Assembly (NCBI RefSeq): GCF_030704535.1
Contig: NC_081821.1
Location: 5,161,001-5,225,000 of the forward strand
Direction of reading: 5' to 3'
Length of the DNA stretch: 64,000 bases
From: Vitis vinifera
Taxonomy: Eukaryota > Streptophyta > Magnoliopsida > Vitales > Vitaceae
The notes under the pieces were generated by a model, which saw only the letters and a program-made list of their open reading frames with translations, had not been told where the DNA came from and did not search any database. Below are positions 20,400 through 31,613 of this stretch, one piece after another (position 1 is the stretch's first letter; every line of letters begins with the position of its first letter). The position numbers and the translations under genes were made by a program.

Positions 20400-21947
20400 G
20401 GGGGTGTTTGGTACACGGGAATAGGGAGTGGGAATGGACATCTCATTCCTTTTCTCCCTTATTCCTATGTTTGGATAAATGTTAAGAAGGCGAAAATAAA
20501 ATAAAAAATTATTCCTGCAGAAATCAAATCCAACTTATGAGTCGAATGTGATATTCTAATTCATTAAACCTATTTGATAATATAAAATAACCTAAATTAC
20601 TATTTTACCCTTTTATCTTGTTCTTCAAACCCGATGTTTATCTTCTTTGTAAAGGTAGAGATCCATTCATCATCCACTTCTTATCTTCTTTGCAAAGCTA
20701 GAGACCCACTCATCATCCAATTCTCTGCAACAAGTAATTCTTCCAAATTGAATCAATTAAACCTTCCACGATATTTAAAAAAAAAAAATCAATTTCTAAT
20801 TTATAGGGTTTTGGATGTTCATTTTGATTGTTGGATCTAGGATTCGTCATTGTTTGCTGCAACTAGGTTCTGAAAACCCCCTTCTACATCTTCGATCAGG
20901 TTTACCTTATTTTCTCTTTTTTCTTCTACTTCTTTATATGTGTTTCTTCTTCTCTATAAATCGATTAATTTTTTTTTTATTAATTTATGTTTGAAATCTT
21001 TGATGTTTCTTTATCTAGTATTAATGGAAACTGGAGAGAAAAATTGAAATGGTTGGAAAAAGATTTTTCAATTTCACGTGTTTACAATATTGAAAATTTT
21101 TAATGGTTAGGAAAAAAATAAAAATAAAAAAACAAACAAAAACAAAACTTTTGGTTTTTTTTCCCCTTTGTTTATTATTATCGACGTCTTCCTTTCCTAG
21201 TTAAAGCTATGGATTCTGCCGTCTCGTAGAAAATCTGCTGCGTTTCCGGCTCATTTTGGAACTTTAGCATGGGCCACAGTGAAGATCTCTTCATTTATGG
21301 ATTCTATAGCTTTTTTTGCATGACAAATTATTTAAAATTTTAATAAAAAAAAACGAATATTTAAAATTTTTTAAGGTTATGGATTTTATCGGATATGATA
21401 CTTGTTGAAAATTAGAATAAATTTGAATTCTTTTATTTCCTCTTTCGAAAATAGGAAAAACATTTGCTAGCTTTGAGAATTTAAATATTATAATAAATAA
21501 TTTTTTTTTGAAAAATATAATTTTATAACTACTTAAGCATGACAAATTATTCAAAATTTTAATAAAAATAATAATTGAATATTTGTGCATTAGGGTTATA
21601 TGATTTTTTATGGTTAATTTTTTATTTATTGAGTATATATATATATTTTAGTCTTATTATTTAATAACAAAAAACCTCTCAAATTTTATTTTTTTAAAAT
21701 AAAAGTAAAAATAAAAAAATATTTTAAATTATATGTAAGGATATTATTGTAAATTTATTTCTTTTTCATTTCCATTCCTATTATTATCAAACATTGGAAT
21801 GGAAACAAATAATCATTCTAATCTTGCATTCCTAAGTTCATCCAAATGTTATAAATGGAATTATCAAATTCATTCCATTCCACTAAGAAATAGGTAAGGA
21901 AACAAAATATTATTTTCATTCCCTATTCCGACGTACCAAACACCCCC
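20400..21947. mobile_element. Non-coding DNA transposon, Harbinger-like ends
   Basis: The left end GGGGGTGTTTGGTAC (20400-20414) is matched exactly by the reverse complement of 21933-21947, and the similarity continues inward (gaataggga-like block on both sides). GGGGGTGTTTGG ends are typical of PIF/Harbinger-type non-autonomous elements. The expected 3-bp TWA duplication is not clean: TAA on the left, TTA on the right. Inside are two internal duplications, one of about 44 bp near 20635-20725 and one of a gacaaattatt-containing block near 21320 and 21540. No transposase is encoded. Confidence 0.65.
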
Positions 21948-21987
21948 TTAAGGTAATTTTCAATTTCAATCATCTAGAAGTGTAACC

Positions 21988-22090
21988 CGTTTATCTTTAT
22001 TTCAAATCATTCCCATAATAACATATACCTAAAAAAGTCTATCTTATTATTATTCTTACTTTCTTGCATTTAAATGGTATAAAGGCATAT
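21988..22090 (+). repeat. Diverged direct copy of 20240-20345
   Basis: Both copies contain tttatcttta, tcaaatcattccc and, further on, atttaaatggtataaagg in the same order with small indels. They flank the Harbinger-like element, so the host site was probably already duplicated before, or was duplicated along with, the insertion. Confidence 0.55.
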
Positions 22091-23071
22091 TCATATGATA
22101 ATGACTATATAACCCTCTCAATGTAATTTTCAATTATCTACATGCCTTTGTACCAATTAAATATTTTTATCATATTTATAATTTATATCATATAATAATA
22201 TTTTTTTAATGATTTAAATAATTTTAATAACAGAAGAGTTATATTATAAATGTTTTTTTTATTGTTCTAAAATATTGTATAATGTACTATTTAAAAATAA
22301 ATAAAGAAAAACCATTGTGGAGTGGATCAACCTAATCCAACTTCACTTTACCTCAATTTGACTCATATTGTGACACCCCAAACCCAATTTAGGGAGGTAA
22401 AATTGTAATTTAGAAAAAATTAATTAATTTAATTTAATAAGAGTTCGCTTTTAAAAGCATTATGTATAAATTAAATTTTCTCTTTATTTTCTATTTAGAA
22501 AACCTTTTTCACAGAGATCATAAATATCAAAGAGTATAAGGTTAAGGATTTAGAGGTTTAGGGTTTTAAGATCAATTTTTTAGGTGAGATTTTAATCATC
22601 GGATTAATATTTTATATTCGTTAATTAAATTTGAATACTTTAGAAATCTCAATCTAAATTACGGTTAGTTTATTTAATTTTTTTAAATCAAAAGATTGGA
22701 AATTTATGAATGCAAATTAATTTATTGATGAAAATAGGAAAATTTCAATTGAATAGAAAATAAATGAAAAATTAGTAAAAGATGAGAAATTTTAGATTTA
22801 GAAAATAAATCAATAAATCGTTTGTGCAAGCTTTAGATAAAAAAAAATAAATTAAATTAATAAGAAGAAGAAGGATAGCATGTTTTTGGATTTTGGAATT
22901 TGAGGAACTATATCAGGCGGCAATTTGAGAAAAAAAATAATAAAAAAAATTAAGAAAAGAATAATGAATTCGTGCAGATTGTTGAGTGACAAAAATAAAT
23001 AAAAAAAAATCGATAGGCAACCATGAGACAGGAGGGTGGTGATTTGTAAGTTAGAGGGTAGAATAAGTTAA

Positions 23072-23072
<1 letters not shown>

Positions 23073-23102
<30 letters not shown>
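23073..23102 (+). repeat. (AAT)n microsatellite
   Basis: About ten uninterrupted trinucleotide units lie in the spacer upstream of ENO1. Confidence 0.9.
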
Positions 23103-25372
23103 GTTTTGTTTACAAGATTTGATTTAATTTAAGTATATAAAGAAATAAATAGTTATGATAAAATTAGAAAGGAATATGAATTTTATAAAAATTTGGAAAC
23201 TTACTAAATTAATTTATTATTGTTGAGGAAGTTGAAAATAATATTATCTCTAATAATGTTAACATAGGAAATTAATTAGAATTATTGAAAACTATATAAA
23301 ATATTGTTAGGATTATCAAATTTATATCTTTAGATAAATAATCGATAATAAATGTTGTGCATGATATTATGTTAAGTGAGGAGTAACCTCTTCAGACTAA
23401 ATTCTCCAAGGTTTTTAAGTGTTTCTTAGAGGTAAAGAAAATTAATGTAGATTTTGTAAAAGAAAATAATTTCCTTTTTATATATTTGAAAATATATAAA
23501 AATATTATTTTTATTTTTATGCATGGATCAAATATATGTTTTGCATTAAAAATATATTTGAGCAACTTCTTTGTTTATAAAAAAATGAAAATTGTAGAGA
23601 TATGATATTTTGTTTCCTAAGTTTGAATTAATGAAATGAAATATTTGACTCTAGTTTTTATGACCCTATTCAACGGGTTATAATTGTTGACATTTCTATG
23701 ACCCTAGTAAACAATTTATAATTATTGACTTTTGGTTTTGTTTACCTTAAATGGAACAAATTTAAAACTATTCACTCATTTGTAAAGTCCCATTTAACTA
23801 GGCACAATTTGTTATTTGATAACTAGAGTAAATATGATTTGAGATTAAAATATCATTTTATAGCAATGGACATTATATAAAACCTAAATCACATTGCACT
23901 TGTAATAAGATAAAAAAAAACATTATGAAACATCACTAGAATCGGAAATGACAGCTCCTTAAACTAAGCTTAGAATGTGTTTGATAATAATTTTAGAAAG
24001 TGTTTATAACTTTTTTAATGTTTGAAAGATAAAAAATCCTCAAGTGTTAAAAAGTTTAAAAACAATTTTTAAAATCATCGTCAAGCGATATGATTTAAAT
24101 GTTATGCCTCAATAAAATTGTGAATCTTTTATATTTATTTACAAAATAAAGAGAAATTATATAGAGTGTTTAAGTTAAGTAGTAAAACTAAGAGAAGCTA
24201 TGTTGAGCCATGGTTGGTATAAGTACTCAAATGTATTTAAGTTACTTAGTCACTATAGAGAATCTCATCATAAAATTTAAATAATTGGTTTTTAAAAAAT
24301 TGTTTTTAGAAATCTTAAAATTTGAGGTGGTATAAATCTTCCTTCAATCTTTTATACTAGTTTTTGAGAACATTAGTTAAAAATTTATATATTTTATATC
24401 AAAATTACCATTATTTTTTTTTATTTTAAAAGTAAAAAATAGAAAATATATCCAAATATATTCCTTTATCCAAGAAAATGTATTTTTAGTTTCGCATGAT
24501 CCAATCATAATTCCGAAAATGTCTACAATAAATTAGGTAGGTTACTAGTATAGTTCCTTATCCGATAGAAATATAAACAATAAGTACGATTTTAAATAAT
24601 TTGTTTATGTACAAAGTAACAAACATTCTAATTAAATTACTATCAACGAAGGATCATTTTTTAGTCATTCTAATAAATAACTACAAGTGACAAAGATACA
24701 CAATATGAAGATGGAACTATCACAAATTTTTAATACAAATATGAATATTTCCTTCCAAAACCTCTGGGCTTTTGGACATATGGATGTTGATAATGGCAAT
24801 AAATGTATCCTTAAGTTTTTTACTCTTGGACCTAGTTTGGCATTGATGATTAATGGGTAAAGGTTGGGCCAATGTCACTTGGGTTCCAAATTGGACGGGA
24901 ACAAGTGAAAGCCCAAGTAGATTAAGGCCCATACGAGCCCAAAACTTAAAAATTGCCTCAAGGTTTGGTGAGAGGTGTCTACTTTTGCCTTCACTTCTCT
25001 TGCCTGTATGGCTGTATCTTTCACAAATGGTCAAATTCTTCTCATTGAGTGTTTCATTTTTTATTATTGGACAAATTATTTTTTAAATATTAAAAAAAGA
25101 AAAAGAAAAAGGAAACACCAAATGGTGGGAGCAGCCACGAGAGAGAAGGTCGCCACATGCACAGCTACCTGGCAGGAGTGTGGGAATTTCTTTCACTTAA
25201 CGTCCCTCCCCAACAACCCCCACCAAAACTCCACATTTGAACACTGCTTTCATCGCCCTCCAGCGGACTTCTCCACGTTCCCTCTTCGCTCTTCCCCTAT
25301 TTATATTCCACCCACCTCCTTCACCCTAACTTTCCCTTCTACTTTCTCGGTTTCTCCCTCCCCAAACTCGTG

Positions 25373-28300
25373 ATGGCTCTTGCTCCTACCTCTTCCTTCT
25401 CTCTTCCCTCCAGGTCCTCCATTGCTCATCCGCCTCGCCGCCCTTTCACCGTCCGGTGTTCCGTGGCTGTCGCGCCGGCGGCCGCCAGGGCCTCCAAGGA
25501 GCACCTTGTGAAGTCGGTGAAAGCGAGGCAGATCATCGATAGCAGAGGCAATCCGACGGTGGAAGTTGATCTGGTCACCGATAATCTGTACCGATCCGCC
25601 GTCCCCAGTGGGGCCTCCACTGGGATCTACGAGGCTTTGGAGCTCAGAGACGGTGATAAGAATGTTTATGGCGGTAAAGGTGTTCTCAATGCTGTCAGCA
25701 ACATCAATCACCTCTTGGCTCCCAAACTCGTTGGTCTTGATGTCAGGTAACTTTCTTTTGATTTTTTCTACTATTTTTTTTTCCTCTGAGTTTGTAAGTT
25801 TAGAATAATTAAAAGTTGATGCTTTTATGCTTTTATTCTTTTTATTAAAAACAGAAACCTTTGTTTTTGTTTTTAATTTTTAGCACTTCTCGCTGGTGCT
25901 TTGGGTCATTGCTGAAATCTTTTGTTTGTTGGTTACCTTTTTTTTTTTTTTTTTTTTTTCTGTCTCTTTGTTTGGAGGAAAAGTATTTCCTGAGAAAAAT
26001 TACTAGAAGTATGTTTTTTTATTTATTGCCTTACCGTTTAGCTTTAGGAAAATTTACAGTGTCCCTTTAGTTATCTTTGAGGAAAATACTCTGAGAGCCA
26101 GAAGCTATACGGTATAGTTATGTTGAATATTGGCATATTGATGAAGGATGTTTGAGAAGTTGGTTTTGTTTCTTAGTGGCTTGATCAAGTTGTCTCAAGT
26201 CTCACTGTGGAAGTGTCCACGAAGATGCTGATACGATTTGCATTGTACTTAACATTGAGTCAGGATGTACAGGTTGTTGGCAGAGGTTTGAGGCCATGGG
26301 GACTAGTGCATAGTGCATGTCAGAACCTTTGGATGTCCCAAAAGCAGAACTTGAATTTGTGCTGTTTCACTTGTTGAATTTGAGATGGACTAAGGTAGGT
26401 TTAACTAAAACTTAGTTCGGCTGTGTTTCATAACCGTTAACTAACATACTAGTTAGACAGATCTAGTTTGTGATATAAGCCCTCAAGAAGTTGGTGTATG
26501 TGTACATCTGGTAGTCGGGTTAGGGGTAGAAGTGAGCCAAGGTGTGCCTGGCATTTTAGCTCCACTATCTGGGTTATGTTTGACTAACTTCATGTTTTTT
26601 AACAATCATATTGAGCTTGTTATTTATTGCAACCCAACATTTCTCATGTTGATTTCTTTTCCTGCTTATTTCTGTTCTGTTTTCTTTGTCACCTGGGTCT
26701 CTCTGTTCTTTCTTTTCTGATGTCTGAAATGAATGATTTTGTGTTGGAATCATTAACTTTTACTTTTAAGGATGCAAATCAGTGATTGCAACATACTGCA
26801 AACCCTATTCAATTCTTCAGAGCTCTCTTTCTTTTCAACCATTTGTTTTGTGTAGTTCCTTAGAGTGTCATGTTATTGAAGTTCACAACTATATGTAACT
26901 ATTCACATGTCTAATCAAACTGAGCCTGGTGTGCCCAAACTTGACATTTAAATCAACTGAGCATGAAACATAAATATTGGCACTAAGTTGACAAACAAGT
27001 TTTTTTACTGAACTGAGCTCAAAACTCTTGACATTAAGTTGACAAACAAGCTTTTTACTGAACTGAGCTCAAAACTCTTAACATCAGCCTGGTTCAATTA
27101 ACAGCCTAAGCCAGATTGATAAAAGGGAAGTTCTGGTAATGAAAGGTGGAAAATAAACAATGGAGTTGGGAAGAAAAAAGAGCATTCATTGGGAGAAAGA
27201 TGTACAATTTACTTGGGACACCACAAACATTTAACCGTCGCATTAGGTACTTTTTCTTGTGGGGCAGGTGATTGTTTCTTGTCACAGCCAAATCTTTCTT
27301 CATGTGCTTATCATCCTGAATTTCCTATAAAACTCAATCTTTGTTTGTTTTATTTTGTTCTTGCTTGAGAATAGATTGTTTTGTATATTGATTATAAGGT
27401 TCTGACATTTTTGCTCTTTATTTTTCTTAAGGAATCAAGCCGAAGTTGATGCCATCATGCTAGAGTTTGATGGAACCCCAAATAAGTCAAAACTTGGGGC
27501 TAATGCAACACTGGGAGTGTCTCTCAGCGTGTGTAGAGCAGGTGCAGGAGCAAAGGGAGTGCCATTATACAAGCATATCCAAGAATTGTCTGGAACCAAG
27601 GAGCTTGTTATGCCTGTTCCTGCTTTCAATGTGATAAATGGTGGCAGCCATGCTGGAAATAATCTAGCTATGCAAGAATTCATGATCTTACCAGTGGGTG
27701 CAACCTCGTTTGCCGAGGCCCTCCGCATGGGCAGTGAAGGTTAGCAAACCAATTATTTTGTTATTGCATTTTTTACTTTCTGGGCTATTCTTTCCCATAG
27801 AGTTTCTTTTTTGGAAATCATGCACATTTACTGAAGGTTAGCAATGATCAGGCTGATTTGTGCATTTGGACTTTGGATGGTTTGAGTTCCATACTGTTAA
27901 TGATTTTCCACACACAGTGTTTGGGTGCAGTTTCTATTTTGATGGCCAATTGAAAAGGTTCTATGATTATGCAGTTCTTTAGTTGTGATATTGTTGATGC
28001 AATAATCCATCATAAATGATAGGAAAGATAAATAACCATTTTTAATTTGTGGGGGCAGTTTATCATACACTGAAGGGAATTATCAAGGCAAAATATGGAC
28101 AAGATGCATGCAATGTTGGGGATGAGGGGGGATTTGCTCCCAATGTTCAGGATAATAGGGAGGGGTTGGTTCTGCTTATGGATGCAATTGAAAAGGCTGG
28201 TTACACAGGCAAGGTAGGCGGGTTGTTGCTTTTCTTTTCTTTTGCAGTTTGATTTTCCTTGCAGCCTTTAAGGACTCCAAATAAATGATGCAGATCAAAA

Positions 28301-30400
28301 TAGGAATGGATGTTGCAGCTTCAGAGTTCTTCACTAAAGATGGGAAATATGATTTGAATTTTAAGAAACAACCAAATGATGGAGCTCACGTTCGCTCAGC
28401 TCAGAGCCTTTGTGAACTCTACAAGGAGTTTGTCAAAGATTTCCCTATTGTGTCTATTGAAGATCCCTTTGACCAAGATGATTGGAGTTCATGGGCTTCA
28501 TTACAGTCCTCAGTTGATATCCAACTTGTAGGAGATGATTTGTTGGTAACAAATCCAAAGAGAATAGCTGAAGCAATAGAGAAGAAAGCTTGCAATGCTT
28601 TGCTATTAAAGGCAAGTTTCCATATCTATAATGCTCTGCTATTATTTTTATTTACTGTCTATATCGCTAACATTATCCTCTTTCATTCCCTGAATTTAAG
28701 GAGTTGACATTGTTTTGCTTCAGTCCCTTCTTTCACCAGCTCGGTCTTACTTTTCCCCCATGCTCTGCAGTTCTGGTTTCTGTAATCAGTCTGTCATTTC
28801 ATTCATGAATTTTAACCTGAAAATCTACCTTAGTCTAAGACATTTGTGGAAGTGGGGAGGCATTGACAGTCTGGGAATCATCCAGAGGACTTGGAGAGAG
28901 ATAGATGGCAAAGCTTGGAATGGAGATGCTGCCTGTTGGATTTTGAAGGGGTATTAGACTAGAATTTCTATAAAAAAAACAAGTTATATATAGTGTACTT
29001 TGATTTGATTATGTTTAGATTAGTGTAAGGTCATCTTCTTGGTATTGCCCTTAAACTGTCATGCTATTCTGTCACATGGACCACACTGTCCTTAGTTTAG
29101 AACAATGATAGCTGTTGCAAGCAGGATTGCAAACTAGTACCTAACCATGTTAGCTTCATCTGTGGGACTTCAATTCTTTGGGTTTCTTTATTGTGTGGAG
29201 TCTATTTTGATCTTCAGAGTTTATGGGTGACAGATTATAAATCTGAAAAAAAGCTTCATGCAGCCAAATCCATATAATGACAGGATGTTCTAGAATTATA
29301 TTTCGTTTAGAGTTGAAGATTTTTATTAGTTTTATTTGTTTAATCAAAATAAAAGCAAAAAGATTTTGGTCTTGTATTTCACCAAGAAAATCAGTGTGTG
29401 GTTTTATATCTAAACAGGAGATGAGTTGTACAGCAGTAGTTACTGGTAATTGTTCTATGGTTGATCATCATATCTCCTAATGAAATATTTCATGTTGATC
29501 CTGATCTTATCTTAATATTTACCCAAATGATTGCAGGTTAACCAGATAGGCACCGTGACTGAATCCATTCAAGCTGCACTAGACTCTAAAGCTGCAGGAT
29601 GGGGTGTGATGGTCAGTCACCGGAGTGGTGAAACAGAAGATAACTTCATAGCTGATCTTTCTGTGGGCTTGGCAAGTGGACAGGTTCTATCAGCTGAACT
29701 CCTTGAGCTCTATTATGTGTTCTGCTTTTTATTGTTGCTGCTTGAAATTAACCATTTTATGTTTTGTCATATAGATCAAGACTGGCGCACCTTGCCGAAG
29801 TGAGCGGTTGGCCAAATATAATCAGGTATAAGTGAAATCTTTTCCTCTCTCTGATGCTTGTGTTGCTGAACATGTGGATTTTTTTTAGGCATAATTGGAT
29901 AAAATTTACATATTTCAAGAAGCTTTTTTATGAGAGCCAATTTAGTAGTTAGGGTCAGTTTGATACTGTTTAGTCTAGCTTTTTATAACCCTAATCCAGA
30001 AGTTCACCTGGTTGGGTATCCTAAACATCTGTTTAGTTCAGATTTGAGTGGCTAGGATTATCTGATCAGACAGTGTCTAGCTTGAGATTGTGACTCAGCT
30101 CAATGATTTGGTTGTTCAAACATGTGTAGTCAATATGGGATTCATGGCTGAATATTCTTTTATTAATAAAAAATAATGAAAGTGGTGGAAAAATCTCAGT
30201 ATTTCCAGTATTTTGTCTTTCAATCAATTTCTATTTGCTGTATATTGACCATTTTCTTTGATAATCATCATGACTCATGGTCAGTAACCTGACTATTGCT
30301 TTCCTTTCTTTGTGGGGTTTCAATTTGGTTGCAGCTTTTGCGCATTGAAGAGGAACTTGGACATGTGCGTTATGCTGGTGAAGCTTTCAGATCACCCTAG
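25373..30400 (+). CDS. ENO1: Plastid enolase (phosphopyruvate hydratase) ENO1
   Basis: Exons are 25373-25746, 27432-27739, 28059-28213, 28294-28611, 29537-29683, 29775-29825 and 30335-30400, giving 472 residues; all joins keep frame. Enolase converts 2-phosphoglycerate to phosphoenolpyruvate in glycolysis; the plastid form feeds the shikimate pathway and fatty-acid synthesis. The first 40 residues are Ser/Arg/Ala-rich without acidic residues, a transit peptide, and this separates ENO1 from cytosolic enolase. Active-site residues are visible: the GASTG loop (Ser82), His198 in GGSHAGN, Glu207 in QEF, Glu250 in [17 protein letters not shown], and Lys385 in LLLKVNQIGT, followed by SHRSGET. Asn202 replaces the more usual Lys in SHAGNK. 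Intron 4 is GC-AG with a textbook donor, AAG|GCAAGT, and the exon ends with the codon of Lys385. Intron 1 (1.7 kb) holds a 51-bp tandem duplication. The gene runs toward the cysteine oxidase gene. Confidence 0.97.
26981..27082 (+). repeat. Two-unit 51-bp tandem repeat in ENO1 intron 1
   Basis: The unit containing aagttgacaaacaag and actgaactgagctcaaaact occurs twice in tandem with only a few differences. It is a simple local duplication. Confidence 0.85.
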
Positions 30401-31613
30401 GAAAAAAAGAAAGCTCCGGCTGCTTTATTCGCAATAAGTACTGGATTAAATACACCATAAAACAAGTTGAGCTCCTAGTAAAACCAGGTTTGTGAGAAAG
30501 TAGGAAAGGTTTTTAGGTAACCAATCTGCTGAGATGTCATTTAAAGCACCAATGCTAATGAGCTCATTTTTTATTGAAACAATTAGAGTGATCAAATAAG
30601 GCAGTTTTGCTTTGGAACTGTCAGCTGGATTTTATACGGAACTGGTTGAAAGTGTGTGTATTGTGTAACTTAGATCTGAACTGCCAATGTTTGTAATTTA
30701 TCTATGCCCTTAAATGAAAAGCTCATTGAAAAAATGTCTAGTTCGAGTCAGAGGTCTACTGTGTTTCAATGGTTAAAAAACCTTTGCAGGTGGGGGTAGT
30801 CTCCTTTCATCATATATGTTGCTTTTTATACAGGTTTTGCTTCTTTGGGTGCCATTACAATCAGAGCATTCAGGCTAAGCCCCATTCAGGAAGTTGAACA
30901 AGGCCTAGAAGTCATCTTTCATATATAACAACAACAACATAATAATAATAATTGGAGAACAAAGTCCTTTTTTTTTTTTTTTCTTCTTTTTGGGAGAATG
31001 AAGAAGGGCCGAAGGAGAGAAACGATCACTGCAACCCAATGCCTCTATTAAAGCACTAACATGTTGTATCAACTCTCTTTCCAACCTTCCCTTCCATATG
31101 GTCTTTTCCTCCGTTCACTCTTATGTCTAATGAGAGAAATCTCACATCAAGTGCCTAGTCTTTTGGTTGTTAGTCGAGGTTGTACGATCAAGTTTAATAA
31201 ATAGTCTTATGAAGCTCATTTGCTTTACAACTCATCTTCATGGGACGCATATGTAATACCATTAAGGCTGTTGCCCTGCCAACCTTAACCTCAATTTCAA
31301 TTTCAACATAGAATACACTAATCCATTCCTCTTTTGTATTAGACTTAAGCAACCAATTTGCTGCAACCACAACCCCTTGGGCACATTCTTTAACAGAAAG
31401 GACCCCTAAGTTCACACAGCCACAAAAGGACCGATGGTGTACATGGTTCACATAACCTCAATAGAACTATAAACCACACACAACACAACTTGTTGCAAAT
31501 ATGTTTGTTGGTCGAAGGCGAACTCGATTATAAAGCACCTCCTTTCATGAATGTCAGGTCACTGTGATCAAATATGTTCCGGGGATCAGTTCAGACACAA
31601 AGATAATTGTGCG
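30401..31613. other. Convergent spacer ENO1/cysteine oxidase
   Basis: This interval holds the 3' untranslated regions of both convergent genes. A poly(T) tract lies at about 30968-30982. A minus-strand frame at 31194-31451 shows no family features and is not taken as a gene. Confidence 0.5.

Larger units (their letters stand above)
21948..25372. other. Gene-poor AT-rich stretch before ENO1
   Basis: About 3.4 kb of strongly AT-rich DNA has no supported gene. A GTGACACCCC word at about 22369 followed by tttaggg is reminiscent of an LTR start, but no matching end was found. The last 300 bp (25080-25372) become pyrimidine-rich and are the promoter and 5' leader of ENO1. Confidence 0.55.

Noticed and set aside
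22369-22600. LTR start in the spacer before ENO1
   Set aside because: Only the first bases resemble an LTR; no end, duplication or internal part was found.
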